A stretch of 64,000 nt of DNA from CAYOXD01 sp964407825. GTDB taxonomy: Bacteria > Desulfobacterota > Desulfobacteria > Desulfobacterales > JAFDDL01. The stretch lies in assembly GCA_964407825.1 (NCBI GenBank), contig CAYOXD010000002.1:1-64000 (forward strand), given 5' to 3'. Both the position numbers and the translations under genes were made by a program. Below, in pieces: positions 25,857-35,339 of this stretch (its first letter is position 1; each line of letters starts with the position of its first letter). Below the pieces are notes generated by a model. It had not been told where the DNA came from. It saw only the letters and a list, made by a program, of their open reading frames with translations, and did not search any database.

Positions 25857-25887
25857 GTTTGGTACGCCAAACATAATAATTAGTCAA
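25857..25887 (-). promoter_or_regulatory. Candidate feo promoter with DtxR-type operator
   Basis: GTTTGG-TACG-CCAAAC at 25857-25872 is a perfect 16-bp inverted repeat. On the minus strand a TTGACT box (25887-25882) lies 9 bases before it, so the palindrome covers the -10 region of a feoA promoter 60-90 bases ahead of the start codon. This is where a DtxR-family repressor, coded divergently, would be expected to bind. A second small palindrome TTGATATCAA is at 25900-25909. Confidence 0.6.
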
Positions 25888-25919
25888 CAGATTTTTTGGT
25901 TGATATCAATATTTTTTGT

Positions 25920-25948
25920 TTGACATGATATCTTTGCTTTTGTAGGGT
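25920..25948 (+). promoter_or_regulatory. Promoter for the DtxR-family regulator gene
   Basis: TTGACA (25920-25925) and TAGGGT (25943-25948) with 17 bases between. The regulator's ATG at 25975 has a GGAGG ribosome site. Confidence 0.55.
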
Positions 25949-25974
25949 GGGCCGAGATATCATGCGGAGGCGAA

Positions 25975-26487
25975 ATGAAAGACGACCCCAAACTTTCAGA
26001 GAGTCTGGAAGATTACCTCGAAGTGATTCTAGATCTGGAAGAGACAAAGAAGGTCGCCCGCTCAAAAGACATTGCCGACAAGTTGGGCTTACAACGAGGT
26101 TCGGTCACGGGCGCATTAAAGAGTCTCGAGGAAAAGCAGCTGATCAACTACGAGCCCTACAGTTATATTACATTGACAGAAAAGGGCGCCCGGATCGCCA
26201 AGACCATCACCCGGCGTCACCAGATCCTGAAAGAATTCCTTGTCAAGGTTCTCCAGCTCGATGAATCCACTGCCGAAACCACCGCCTGCCGGATGGAACA
26301 CGCAGTGGATGAATCCTCCATCCAACGGCTGGTCCGTTTCGTGGAATACCTCAACAATTGCCCCCGCACGGGACCTGACTGGATCGAAGCGTTTCTCGAT
26401 CGATGCCATAACATCCATAAATCCTGGAAAGACTGTAACCAGTGCATCGACCGGTGCAAGAGCCGCCACCAGGAACGAAGGCCCTGA
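25975..26487 (+). CDS. DtxR/MntR-family metal-dependent transcriptional regulator
   Basis: A 170-residue regulator. An N-terminal winged helix (about 5-70) reads [47 protein letters not shown] and [12 protein letters not shown]. The metal-binding and dimer domain (about 75-140) has [14 protein letters not shown] and [22 protein letters not shown], with His and Glu positions of DtxR metal site one. The C-terminus is Cys/His-rich ([23 protein letters not shown]). It is divergent from feoAB, so iron-dependent Feo control is likely. Confidence 0.9.
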   Translation: MKDDPKLSESLEDYLEVILDLEETKKVARSKDIADKLGLQRGSVTGALKSLEEKQLINYEPYSYITLTEKGARIAKTITRRHQILKEFLVKVLQLDESTAETTACRMEHAVDESSIQRLVRFVEYLNNCPRTGPDWIEAFLDRCHNIHKSWKDCNQCIDRCKSRHQERRP

Positions 26488-26519
26488 AAATTTCGGCCGG
26501 GTTTGGGGGGCGAAGCGCC

Positions 26520-29399
26520 ATGAAACCTTCCTATGAGGAACTTAGAAAACGGGTCCAGACACTCGAACTGATGGCCCAGGACAGACAGCAGTCGGAACAG
26601 GCCCTCAAGAAGCGGCTCATCTATGAAAAGATGGTTTCGGACATTTCCACCCTCGCCGTGATGGTCGACGAGCTCGACGGCTTCATGGGCCGATGTCTGG
26701 AGATCATGGCCGTTCACCTGGATGTATGCCGTATTTTCATCGATACTTACGATTACGAAACACAGACGTTGAACACGGAATTCGAGTGGAAGGCCAAGGG
26801 CTTTCCCTCGGCAAGGGCCTATTTTCGTAATATACCGGCCCGCTATTTCCAATGGGTGACGGATCCCACCGCTGCAAACCGGGTCGTCCATGTGGAGAAT
26901 ACCGACCAACTGGCGGAAAGCGCGGGCAAGGAAATTCTCCAGGCCGGCGAGGTCAAATCCTTCCTGGCGGTGCCCCTGTTTATGGGGGACACCTATTACG
27001 GGTACATGGGCTTTAGCGAATGCCGCAGGCCCCGCGTCTGGGAGGATGAGGATATCAATATCCTGACCACCATTTCCCACATCATCAGCCGGGTCTTCAA
27101 GAGCAAACAGATGGAGGAGGAACTCAGAGCCGCGAAACAGCAGGCCGAAGCGGGCACCATGGCGAAAAGCGAATTTCTGGCCAATATGAGCCATGAGATC
27201 CGGACGCCGATGAACGGTATCATCGCCGCCACGGATCTGCTTCTCGGCCAGTCTTTCCCGAAGCGGGCACGGCATTTCCTGAAAATCATCCACAACTCAG
27301 CCCATTCGCTCCTGGGGATTATCAACGACATCCTCGATTTTTCCAAAATAGAGGCCGGAAAACTGACTCTTGAAACCGCTCCATTTCTCCTGGAGGATGT
27401 TCTGGAGCGCGTCTGTGACGTGTTTACCAGCAGCGCGGCCGCCAAGGGCATCGAGCTGGTGGTGGATGTGGACGCCGATGTCCCCAAGGCCCTGATGGGG
27501 GATTCCCTTCGGCTCCAGCAGGTATTCACCAACCTGGTCAGCAATGCGGTCAAATTTACGGACCAGGGCCAGGTGGTCCTCCGGGGCAGCCTTGAAACAC
27601 CCGCCGGCTCTGAGGATGAGCCGGTTCGGCTAACCTTCTCCGTCAGGGATACGGGCATGGGCATCGCTCCCGGCGTTCGTCAGCGTCTGTTCCAGCCCTT
27701 CAGTCAGCTGGACAAGACTCCCACCCGCAAATTCGGTGGCACGGGCCTTGGTCTCTACATCTGCAAGCAACTGGTGGAGTTGATGGGGGGCATCATCTGG
27801 GTGGAAAGCACGCCGGAGCAGGGCAGTACCTTCTCCTTTACCTGCCGCTTCTTTCGTCAACCCCTAGAGGACGAACCGGCCCTGACCCTTCCCGAGGCCC
27901 TCTGCCTCCAACGGGTGCTCCTTGTGGATGACTGCCGAGAGAGCCGCTCGGTGCTGGAAAAGATGCTCACGGCATTGGGCTTGGAGGTGGTGTCGGTTCC
28001 CTCCGGTGAGGAGGCCCTGGAGAGGCTTCTGTCGGAGGAGCGGCAGCGGGCGCCCATACATCTGCTCATCCTCGACTGGCTGATGCCGGGAATGGATGGA
28101 ATCGAAACGGTCCGGGTGATCCGGCAGGAGCGCGGCCTCGATCTGCCGATCATCATGATAACGGCCTTCAGCGAGGAGCGCATCAAGCGGGATGCCTTTC
28201 GAAAGGGCGCGAACGCATTCCTGACCAAACCGGTATCCCGGACCACCCTTTACCATGCTATCCTTGACGCCTTCGGTGGGCAGAGCCAGACAGACGGCGG
28301 CCTCCTGAAACCGCCAGCCACCGAAGTAAGTCTTTACCGCAACCAGGTGAGGGGCATGCATGTGCTGCTGGTGGAGGATAACCTGACCAACCAGGAAATC
28401 GTTCAGGCCGTTCTGGAGGACGCGGGGTTGCAGGTGGCGCTTGCTTCCAACGGGAAGGAGGCCCTGAGCCTGATCAAGGCCCAGGGGTTCGATGTGGTGC
28501 TGATGGATATTCAGATGCCGGAAATGGACGGTTACGATACCACCCGGGCCATCCGAGAGCTGGCCCTGCCCATTCGAACGGTGCCGATCATCGCCATGAC
28601 CGCCCACGCCATGAAGGGCGATGAGGAGAAGTGCCTGGCGGCCGGAATGAATGCCTATGTGCCCAAACCCATCACCCAGGATCGACTCTTCCGCACCCTA
28701 TGGCGCTGGACGAGGGGAAAAGTGGGCAGGGGAACGAAGCTTGAAACGCCTCCCTCCCCGAGATTGCCGGCCGTCCCCCGGGCTGAGGACGTCAACCCGA
28801 TACCCGCGTCCCTTCCCGGTCTGGACATGGGGGCCGCCATGGATTCATTGATGCTCGATTTCGCGGTCTTTCGTAAGATTTTGATGAAATTTCTGGAAAC
28901 TCAAGAGGGCACTTTGCCGCAAATACGTGCGGCTTTGGCGGCAAAGGATCCCGAGGCACTGGGCCGGCTTGCCCACAGCCTGAAGGGAGGGGCTGGTCAT
29001 ATCGGCGCTAAAGACCTGGAAGCGGCCGCCCGGGACCTCGAAACGGCCTGCCGAATGGGGGAGGGGGATGTCCTGGCCGACTCGATACTCGTCACACGCC
29101 TTGAGGAGGCACTTCGCCAGGTGATGGCGTCTATCCGGACACTGGAAACACCGGCGGAGGTTCCCGAGGTTTCCATCGACAGCGCCGCGAAGAGTCCGGA
29201 GGCACAGGAGCGGGTTCGCCGGCTCATGGAGGCCCTGGCTCTGGCTGATCCGGAGGCCATCGAAGAGCGACTGCAACTGGCCCAGTCACACCTGCCTGTA
29301 TCGACCCAGTACCGCCTCTCCAATTACATCACCACCTATGATTATGACCAGGCAGGGGACCTTTTGAGGAATTTCCTATCCAGGGATGCGGTTTCCTGA
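26520..29399 (+). CDS. Hybrid sensor histidine kinase (GAF-HisKA-HATPase-REC-REC-Hpt)
   Basis: A 959-residue multi-domain signalling protein without membrane helices. In order it has an N-terminal coiled coil (about 5-35), a GAF-like sensor (about 45-195) and HisKA with the phospho-His near 225 in [13 protein letters not shown]. The ATPase follows with [17 protein letters not shown] and [18 protein letters not shown]. The first receiver has Asp near 518 ([12 protein letters not shown]), the second Asp near 662 ([13 protein letters not shown]), and the Hpt domain His near 818 ([14 protein letters not shown]). The ATG at 26520 is preferred over an upstream frame start that would overlap the regulator gene. 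The signal is unknown. A lone receiver follows on the other strand. Confidence 0.93.
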   Translation: MKPSYEELRKRVQTLELMAQDRQQSEQALKKRLIYEKMVSDISTLAVMVDELDGFMGRCLEIMAVHLDVCRIFIDTYDYETQTLNTEFEWKAKGFPSARAYFRNIPARYFQWVTDPTAANRVVHVENTDQLAESAGKEILQAGEVKSFLAVPLFMGDTYYGYMGFSECRRPRVWEDEDINILTTISHIISRVFKSKQMEEELRAAKQQAEAGTMAKSEFLANMSHEIRTPMNGIIAATDLLLGQSFPKRARHFLKIIHNSAHSLLGIINDILDFSKIEAGKLTLETAPFLLEDVLERVCDVFTSSAAAKGIELVVDVDADVPKALMGDSLRLQQVFTNLVSNAVKFTDQGQVVLRGSLETPAGSEDEPVRLTFSVRDTGMGIAPGVRQRLFQPFSQLDKTPTRKFGGTGLGLYICKQLVELMGGIIWVESTPEQGSTFSFTCRFFRQPLEDEPALTLPEALCLQRVLLVDDCRESRSVLEKMLTALGLEVVSVPSGEEALERLLSEERQRAPIHLLILDWLMPGMDGIETVRVIRQERGLDLPIIMITAFSEERIKRDAFRKGANAFLTKPVSRTTLYHAILDAFGGQSQTDGGLLKPPATEVSLYRNQVRGMHVLLVEDNLTNQEIVQAVLEDAGLQVALASNGKEALSLIKAQGFDVVLMDIQMPEMDGYDTTRAIRELALPIRTVPIIAMTAHAMKGDEEKCLAAGMNAYVPKPITQDRLFRTLWRWTRGKVGRGTKLETPPSPRLPAVPRAEDVNPIPASLPGLDMGAAMDSLMLDFAVFRKILMKFLETQEGTLPQIRAALAAKDPEALGRLAHSLKGGAGHIGAKDLEAAARDLETACRMGEGDVLADSILVTRLEEALRQVMASIRTLETPAEVPEVSIDSAAKSPEAQERVRRLMEALALADPEAIEERLQLAQSHLPVSTQYRLSNYITTYDYDQAGDLLRNFLSRDAVS

Positions 29400-29409
29400 A
29401 CCGCGGTCG

Positions 29410-29814
29410 TCACCCGTTTTTTTCCCCTTCGAGATGCTTGCTATTTTCCGGCAGCAGCTCCCTGACCGTGGATATCAGTTCATCGATGACCATGGGCTTT
29501 TCGATGGTCCGGTCTGCCCCCACGCTCTTGGCGATCTTCAGGTAAATGTCCGCGGAACCGATCCCTCCCCCCGAGACGGCAATGATTTTCACATTGGGCG
29601 CCAGTTTCCGCAACTCCCGGATGGTTTCAATCCCCTCCTTTTCAGGCATGATGATGTCGGTGATCACCAGCTTGGGCATCTGTTCCTGAAAAACCTGAAG
29701 AGCCTCTTTCCCATTGGCGGTGGTCAATACCTCGTACCCGAAATTCTCCAGCACCTCTTTCAATAGTCGCCGGTATTGGGAATCATCCTCGACAACGAGT
29801 ACAACGTCGTTCAT
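29410..29814 (-). CDS. Single-domain response regulator
   Basis: A 134-residue CheY-like receiver with no output domain. Acidic pocket ED10-D11, phospho-Asp53 in ITDIIMPEKEG, the conserved Ser in IIAVSGGG and Lys in IEKPM are present. It is convergent with the hybrid kinase (10 bases apart), a likely partner in a phosphorelay through the kinase's Hpt domain. Confidence 0.92.
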   Translation of the reverse strand: MNDVVLVVEDDSQYRRLLKEVLENFGYEVLTTANGKEALQVFQEQMPKLVITDIIMPEKEGIETIRELRKLAPNVKIIAVSGGGIGSADIYLKIAKSVGADRTIEKPMVIDELISTVRELLPENSKHLEGEKNG

Positions 29815-29843
29815 GTTTTCACCTCGTGATGGGGACTTCCTCT

Positions 29844-30428
29844 CTATTTGCCTTCGTAATGTTGGAATATCCGTTCACTGTGGTCCTTGAACAGGAGCTT
29901 TTTAGAGTGCTTTCCTGGGGTGAAAAAACCCTCCTCCTCGGCCATGGCAAAAAAATCGTCGCATGGCAGATGCTGAATCCTGAAAAGGAGCAACACACAG
30001 ATCAGAAGCCCTTGCTCGTATGCCGTTGCCCTGCGGGTGGCCTCCTTGAGATCCGCCGTAAACCGCTCTCGATGGATGGCGTTCTGATATGTCAGGCCCA
30101 CTGCCTGCATGGCATCTCCATAGGCAAGGGTCTTTCGATGGCGAGCCAAATCCGTCAAGATCTCCAGAATTCGCCCGGGCCGGTCCTCGGAACGGGCGAC
30201 CCGAGCCGTCTTGAAGATCAGGAGGGACTTCAGGGAAACCATCCGGCTGGTATGGGTGTCCTCTCCAATTTCAAACAGTTCGAAAACGCCCTTTTCAACC
30301 AATGGAGCCAGGGCCCGTTCATCCAAGCCCAATGTAAGAACAGCATAGGACAGGGGAACGCAGCCATAGCGTTCCGGGTCCTTCCGCCAGAGATTTTCGT
30401 ATTCCGAAGGGGTGTATCGGGTCTTCAT
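29844..30428 (-). CDS. Hypothetical protein
   Basis: A 194-residue soluble protein that I do not recognise. It is mainly helical by eye, with a Tyr-rich start (TRYTPSEYENLWRKDPERYG), the central MVSLKSLLIFKTARVARSEDRP and a basic C-terminus GKHSKKLLFKDHSERIFQHYEGK. No membrane segment or metal motif. It lies 29 bases upstream of the response-regulator gene on the same strand, so the two may be cotranscribed. Confidence 0.7.
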   Translation of the reverse strand: MKTRYTPSEYENLWRKDPERYGCVPLSYAVLTLGLDERALAPLVEKGVFELFEIGEDTHTSRMVSLKSLLIFKTARVARSEDRPGRILEILTDLARHRKTLAYGDAMQAVGLTYQNAIHRERFTADLKEATRRATAYEQGLLICVLLLFRIQHLPCDDFFAMAEEEGFFTPGKHSKKLLFKDHSERIFQHYEGK

Positions 30429-30469
30429 GCTGCCTCCTTATTAGGTTCGGCGCCGTCCGCCGGCGAACG

Positions 30470-30865
30470 TCAAATTTTCTTGTTCTTGAATAGATCGGGT
30501 TTTTTAATTCTGGACCAAAAGGCACAACGGGGGCAGCTTTCGCCTTCAGGGAAATCGACACCGGGTTCGTGGGGGCAGTAGTAGATGCCGGGAGCGAGCG
30601 CCACGCTGATTACATGGTGCGCCTCGATATACCGGAAGAGTTCTTTGATGGTGGGTACGTCCTTGCGAAGATCCCCCCCATCGAAATTCCATTTCCGAAT
30701 GCTCTCCGGACTCCCCCCGGCCTCCTTTATGATCCCGATCACGGCCTTGTTCGCGATGCTGTCGTTAATTCCATAGAAAGCAATGATTCCCAGAGGATAC
30801 CCCTGGAATCCCTTCTGAGCCCTGCGCTCAAGACCCTTCATGAGATGCTCCGGCGTCGGTTCCAT
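30470..30865 (-). CDS. Conserved-looking hypothetical protein with C-terminal Cys motif
   Basis: A 131-residue protein of unknown function. A mixed alpha/beta body (GYPLGIIAFYGINDSIANKAVIGIIKEAGG) is followed by a metal-knuckle-like C-terminus, CPHEPGVDFPEGESCPRC, giving Cys at both ends of a 17-residue span plus one intermediate Cys. This could bind zinc or iron. It is located between the unknown gene at 29844 and topA on the same strand. Confidence 0.7.
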   Translation of the reverse strand: MEPTPEHLMKGLERRAQKGFQGYPLGIIAFYGINDSIANKAVIGIIKEAGGSPESIRKWNFDGGDLRKDVPTIKELFRYIEAHHVISVALAPGIYYCPHEPGVDFPEGESCPRCAFWSRIKKPDLFKNKKI

Positions 30866-30953
30866 CGTCTATGTCTCCTTGATGGTTGAGAATTCGTTTG
30901 ACGGCTATCGCTTCTATATCAGAGGCCGGTTGGGTGTGCAAGCCAGCAGTTGG

Positions 30954-33236
30954 TTACCCCTGACGGGATTCGCTAAATCCGCAATCGCTGTTGCGGCATT
31001 GCAGGACGGTCCCCTTTTTCTTGCTGGTTTTTTCCACTAAAAAGGCGGCTCCGCACAGAGGGCAGGCTGTCGACACGGGTTTGTCCCAAATGGCGAATTT
31101 ACAGTCCGGGTAGCGGTTGCAGCCATAGAAGACTTTCCCCCGTTTGGATTTCTTTTCGATGATTTCGCCTGTACAGCCTGGCTCCGGACAGGAGACGCCG
31201 GTTTTTTTGCCGTCCCCTGAGGCGGCCAGGGAAACGGTGTGCTTGCATTCCGGAAAGCCGCTGCAGGCCATGAAGGAACCGTATTTACCGGTTTTGATGA
31301 CCATGGGCTGGCCGCATTTGTTGCAGACCCGGTCGGTTTTTTGATCCGGGACAGGGGAAATGACCCGGATAAGGCCCTTTTCATCCCGTTCATAATCGCT
31401 GGTGAAGCGGCATTCAGGATAGGCCGAACAGGCCAGGAAGTGACCGTTTTTCCCCAGCTTGATATGGAGCGCGGTGCCGCAGTCGGGGCAGGTGATGCCC
31501 GAAGGAATTCCCACCCCCTTGACGCTGACCATCCCGTCGCCGGCGGCATCCAACTCGCTTTTGAAAGGGGTGTAAAACTGGGACAAAACGTTACAGGCGT
31601 CTATTTCCGCCGACTCGATTCGATCCAGATTGTCCTCCATCTTGGCGGTGAAGTCCACGTCGAATACATCCGGGAAGCTGCTCACCAACAGGTCGTTGAC
31701 GATGAAGCCGAGCTCGCTGGGCCGGAAGTACCCCTTGATCAGTTCTACGTATCCCTTGTCCCGAATGGTGGAAAGGATAGCGGCATAGGTGCTGGGCCGG
31801 CCGATGCCGTTCTCCTCGAGTTCCTTGACCAGGGAGGCTTCTGAAAAGCGGGGGGGCGGAAGGGTAAAGTGCTGCTTGGGATCGTATCTGCGCAGGGTCA
31901 GATCCATGCCTTCCGAAAGCTCGGGCAGCTTTTCACGTCCCTTTTCCCGGTTGCTGTTGGCCTCATCTTCCACGGACATGTAGAGGGCCATGAAACCGGG
32001 AAAACGAATAGTGGAGCCGCTGGCGTTGAACTGGTAGGGGCCCGCCGAAATGCTCACCAGGTTTTGATCGATGAGGGCCGGTTTCATTTGGGAGGCCATG
32101 AATCGCTGCCAGATTAGCCGGTAGAGAGCCAGCTGATCCGGTGACAGGTAGCGACCGATGGCATCCGGCGTCTGGCTCACGGCAGTGGGACGGATGGCCT
32201 CATGGGCGTCCTGTACTTTTTTGTTGTTTTTAAAGAAACGAGGCTTTTCGTTGGCATATTCCCTTCCGTAGGTGTCCGCGATGAGCGTCAGGGCATCCTG
32301 GGCCGCCTCGGTGGCAATACGGGTGGAATCGGTTCGCATATAAGTGATGAGGCCCACAGGCTCGCCTGGGCCCAGGTCAATGCCCTCGTAGAGTTGCTGG
32401 GCCACCATCATGGTCTTTTTCGCCGAAAACTTGAGCTTGGAAATCGCCTCCTGTTGCAGCTTGCTGGTGGTAAAGGGAGGCAACGGATTTCGGCGGGTGG
32501 TTTTTTTCTTAACCTTGTCCACCCTAAGGGGGGCTTCCGACAATTCATCTAGAATGGCCCTGGCGGAGGTCTCATCGGCAATGGCGATTTTCTCGCCGTT
32601 TTTCCGCACCAGCTTGGCAGTGAAAACGGGCGGTTCGGCGCCTTCCAGATGAGCCGTAATGGACCAGTACTCCACCGGTTCAAAGGCCTGAATGGCTCGC
32701 TCCCGCTCGCAGATGATCCGCACCGCGACAGATTGCACCCGACCGGCCGACAGCCCCCCTTTGACCTTCCGCCACAGGAGTGGTGAAACCTGATATCCCA
32801 CGAGGCGGTCCATGATCCGCCGGGCCTGTTGTGCCTCGTATTTGGGTTTTTGGAGTGCCTCCGGGGCCTTGATGGCCGAAAGAATCCCGTTCTTCGTCAG
32901 CTCGTGAAACAGGACCCTGAAAAAATGACGTCCCTTTTTATTCAGAACCTCTGCGGTATGGTAGGCAATGGCCTCGCCCTCTCGATCCGGGTCAGGGGCC
33001 AGGTAGACGTCAGTCGCCTTTTCGGCGGCCTTTCGCAGGGCGGCGATGACTTTCTGTTTCCCTGGGATGTTCTGATAGTCGGGCTTAAAGCCGTTATCAA
33101 TATCGATTCCGATCTCCTTTGCCGGCAGATCCTTGATATGCCCCACGGTGGCGACCACATCATACCCGTCACCGATGTACTTTTGAATGGTTCTGACCTT
33201 TGTGGGGGACTCCACAACTACCAAGGCTTTGCTCAC
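30954..33236 (-). CDS. topA: DNA topoisomerase I
   Basis: A 760-residue type IA topoisomerase that relaxes negative supercoils. The Toprim domain has KALVVVESPTK at the start and DPDREGEAIAYH (82-93). The catalytic Tyr299 sits in GLITYMRTDSTR. Four Cys-containing zinc-ribbon units follow near 590-760 (for example CPDCGTALHIKLGKNGHFLAC and CNKCGQPMVIKTGKYGSFMAC). Such tails help bind single-stranded DNA. It is followed downstream by the two unknown genes and preceded by dprA on the same strand. Confidence 0.97.
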   Translation of the reverse strand: MSKALVVVESPTKVRTIQKYIGDGYDVVATVGHIKDLPAKEIGIDIDNGFKPDYQNIPGKQKVIAALRKAAEKATDVYLAPDPDREGEAIAYHTAEVLNKKGRHFFRVLFHELTKNGILSAIKAPEALQKPKYEAQQARRIMDRLVGYQVSPLLWRKVKGGLSAGRVQSVAVRIICERERAIQAFEPVEYWSITAHLEGAEPPVFTAKLVRKNGEKIAIADETSARAILDELSEAPLRVDKVKKKTTRRNPLPPFTTSKLQQEAISKLKFSAKKTMMVAQQLYEGIDLGPGEPVGLITYMRTDSTRIATEAAQDALTLIADTYGREYANEKPRFFKNNKKVQDAHEAIRPTAVSQTPDAIGRYLSPDQLALYRLIWQRFMASQMKPALIDQNLVSISAGPYQFNASGSTIRFPGFMALYMSVEDEANSNREKGREKLPELSEGMDLTLRRYDPKQHFTLPPPRFSEASLVKELEENGIGRPSTYAAILSTIRDKGYVELIKGYFRPSELGFIVNDLLVSSFPDVFDVDFTAKMEDNLDRIESAEIDACNVLSQFYTPFKSELDAAGDGMVSVKGVGIPSGITCPDCGTALHIKLGKNGHFLACSAYPECRFTSDYERDEKGLIRVISPVPDQKTDRVCNKCGQPMVIKTGKYGSFMACSGFPECKHTVSLAASGDGKKTGVSCPEPGCTGEIIEKKSKRGKVFYGCNRYPDCKFAIWDKPVSTACPLCGAAFLVEKTSKKKGTVLQCRNSDCGFSESRQG

Positions 33237-33460
33237 AACGACTCCTTTAAATACGCAGTTAGATACGCACCACCAGACGAAAGCGGCCCGACTGCGACAT
33301 GGGGTACCATAGGATGTCCATGCTTCGGATGGTCAGACTGCATATCCGACTCCATCCTCTGTTGCAAGGATCTGGTGAAAAAAAATAAAAATGGGATGGG
33401 AAAATGTCAATTGTTGACTGGCGTCAATGGTATGGACCACGCGGTTTTCCGGCTATGAGA

Positions 33461-34543
33461 TCAGCTGCGAATCGCATAAAAATAATTTCCCGGAGCCTGA
33501 CAGACATACCCGTTCAGCTCGAGTTGCAGGAGCTGGCCGGCCAGGGTGCCGGCAGGCAGCTGCAGCTGTCTGGCCAGCTCATCAATGTGTCGGGGGTAGG
33601 CCTCCAGGGCCGCCAGGATCCTGGCCTGAACGGCGGTGAGTGCCGAGGCCTCCCCCCGGGGCGGTGGCGCCGGAATCATCGGTTCTATTTCTTCAAGGAT
33701 ATCCCTTGCCGATTCCACAAGTTTGGCACCCCCCTTAATCAGGAGATGAGCACCGTAACTCTGCGCTGAGCGGATGCTTCCCGGCACAGCGAATACCTCC
33801 CGATTCTGCTCAAGGGCCAGGCGGGCCGTAATCAGGGCCCCACTTTTGCGGCCCGCCTCCACCACCAGTGTGCCGCGGCTGATGCCACTGATGATGCGAT
33901 TACGGATGGGGAAATGATGCGCTTCGGGCCGGGCCTGCAGCGGGAATTCCGAGACGACGGCCCCCCTTTCGGCGATTCGAATGGCAAGCCTCCGGTTCTC
34001 CCTGGGATAGAGGTGTAACAGCCCGCTTCCCAGCACGGCGATGGTCCTACCCCCGGCCTCAAGGGCCCCCCCATGGGCAGCCGTATCGATCCCGCGTGCC
34101 ATTCCGCTGACCACGGTATAGCCGGCCCTCGACAGCTCTTCGCTGAGCTCTCGAGCGGCAGCCATCCCGTAGGTGGTGGGGCTTCTGGATCCCACAACAC
34201 TGACGCTGCGTTCGGTTTCAGTCAGATCGCCAAGGAGGTACAGGTACAGAGGCGGATCGGGGAGGGCACGCAGAAGCGGCGGGTAATCCGGGGCCGTCAG
34301 GGGAACGATCCGATATGGATGCGTTTGAACCAGAGCCCACTCCTGACGGGCCTCGAGGGCGCCTTCTCGCCGGCGGATGTGTCTCGCCAGCTGCCTGGAG
34401 ATTCCCTCGACCTCGACGAGTTCATCAGCGGCGGCATCGAATACCCGATCGGGGCTTTCAAAGCGGTCGATGAGGCGTTTCAAAAGGATATTCCCGATGC
34501 CGGGTATGAATTTCAACATCAACCATGGCAGCAGGTTATCCAT
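33461..34543 (-). CDS. dprA: DNA-processing protein DprA
   Basis: A 360-residue protein that loads RecA onto incoming single-stranded DNA. An N-terminal helix-hairpin-helix (IPGIGNILLKRLIDRF and EVEGISRQLARHIRRRE) is followed by the Rossmann-type core with VVGSRSPTTYGMAAAREL, GMARGIDTAAHGGALEAGG, VSEFPLQARPEAHHFPIRNRIISG and GSIRSAQSYG. A winged-helix-like C-terminus ends with ILAALEAYPRHIDELARQL. topA-dprA adjacency is common in bacteria. Confidence 0.96.
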   Translation of the reverse strand: MDNLLPWLMLKFIPGIGNILLKRLIDRFESPDRVFDAAADELVEVEGISRQLARHIRRREGALEARQEWALVQTHPYRIVPLTAPDYPPLLRALPDPPLYLYLLGDLTETERSVSVVGSRSPTTYGMAAARELSEELSRAGYTVVSGMARGIDTAAHGGALEAGGRTIAVLGSGLLHLYPRENRRLAIRIAERGAVVSEFPLQARPEAHHFPIRNRIISGISRGTLVVEAGRKSGALITARLALEQNREVFAVPGSIRSAQSYGAHLLIKGGAKLVESARDILEEIEPMIPAPPPRGEASALTAVQARILAALEAYPRHIDELARQLQLPAGTLAGQLLQLELNGYVCQAPGNYFYAIRS

Positions 34544-34549
34544 TCTTGT

Positions 34550-35335
34550 CTATTTCAATTGCTTCAGCCTTTCCTCGGCCTTGGCTGCCGCCGGATGAAA
34601 GGGATAGCTGGTGATGAGTTTTTTAAGGTACTCCTTGCCGCTCTGTCGATCCCCCAGGGCCAGATAGGAGTATCCGATTTTCAACAGTGCGGCCGGGACC
34701 TTGTTTCCTGACGGGTATCGCTTCAAAATGGATCTGAAAATACGAACCGCGTCCGCATATTCCTGCAGGCTGTACCGGCACTCTCCGGCCCAGTAAAGAG
34801 CGTTGTCCGCCAGATTTTCATTGGGGTATCGAGCCGCGAAGGTGCTGAAACGGGCCAAGGCTCGTTTAAAATCACCCTTTTTATAGAGGCTGCGCGCCTC
34901 CTGGTAGAGGGCTTCGGCGTGGGGGGGAGCGGCCGCTGGCGCCCGTCCTTCAATCTCCGGCCGTGGCTTGGCTGCAGCCGTGCCGGCGGTTTTTCCTGGC
35001 AGGGGGGGCGCTGGTTTTGCTTTCCGGGCTGGGGGCGCCGGGGCCTCGCCGCTGATGCCCTTGGGGGCCGGGGCAGGGGGGGGAGGCGGCGCCGGGGATT
35101 TCTCCAACTTCTCCTTCATGTCCTGAATGGTGCGTTGCTGGCTGTCCACCATGAGTTGGAGGACGGAGATCCGCTGGATCATGGTGTCCAGCTTCTTGTC
35201 GGTTTGTGCGAGACTGTTCTCAAGGCGGACCTGATCCGGCTGAGGCTGGGGTATCACCTGGCGGTGGGCGCAGGAAAAAACGGTGGAAAGACTCACTGCC
35301 GCGATGATGGCGCCTATGCGCTTGATCGTGATCAT
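34550..35335 (-). CDS. CpoB/YbgF-like TPR lipoprotein
   Basis: A 261-residue lipoprotein. The ATG at 35335 is chosen for its AGAGGTG ribosome site and signal peptide ending in a lipobox VFSC; a longer frame to 35461 lacks these. A coiled coil (about 30-80, QTDKKLDTMIQRISVLQLMVDSQQ) is followed by a Pro/Ala linker (80-135). The C-terminal TPR repeats (about 140-260) include YQEARSLYKKGDFKRALARF, YWAGECRYSLQEYADAV and ALLKIGYSYLALGDRQSG. The architecture equals YbgF/CpoB of the Tol-Pal system. No tol or pal genes are in the window. Confidence 0.88.
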   Translation of the reverse strand: MITIKRIGAIIAAVSLSTVFSCAHRQVIPQPQPDQVRLENSLAQTDKKLDTMIQRISVLQLMVDSQQRTIQDMKEKLEKSPAPPPPPAPAPKGISGEAPAPPARKAKPAPPLPGKTAGTAAAKPRPEIEGRAPAAAPPHAEALYQEARSLYKKGDFKRALARFSTFAARYPNENLADNALYWAGECRYSLQEYADAVRIFRSILKRYPSGNKVPAALLKIGYSYLALGDRQSGKEYLKKLITSYPFHPAAAKAEERLKQLK

Positions 35336-35339
35336 GGAA

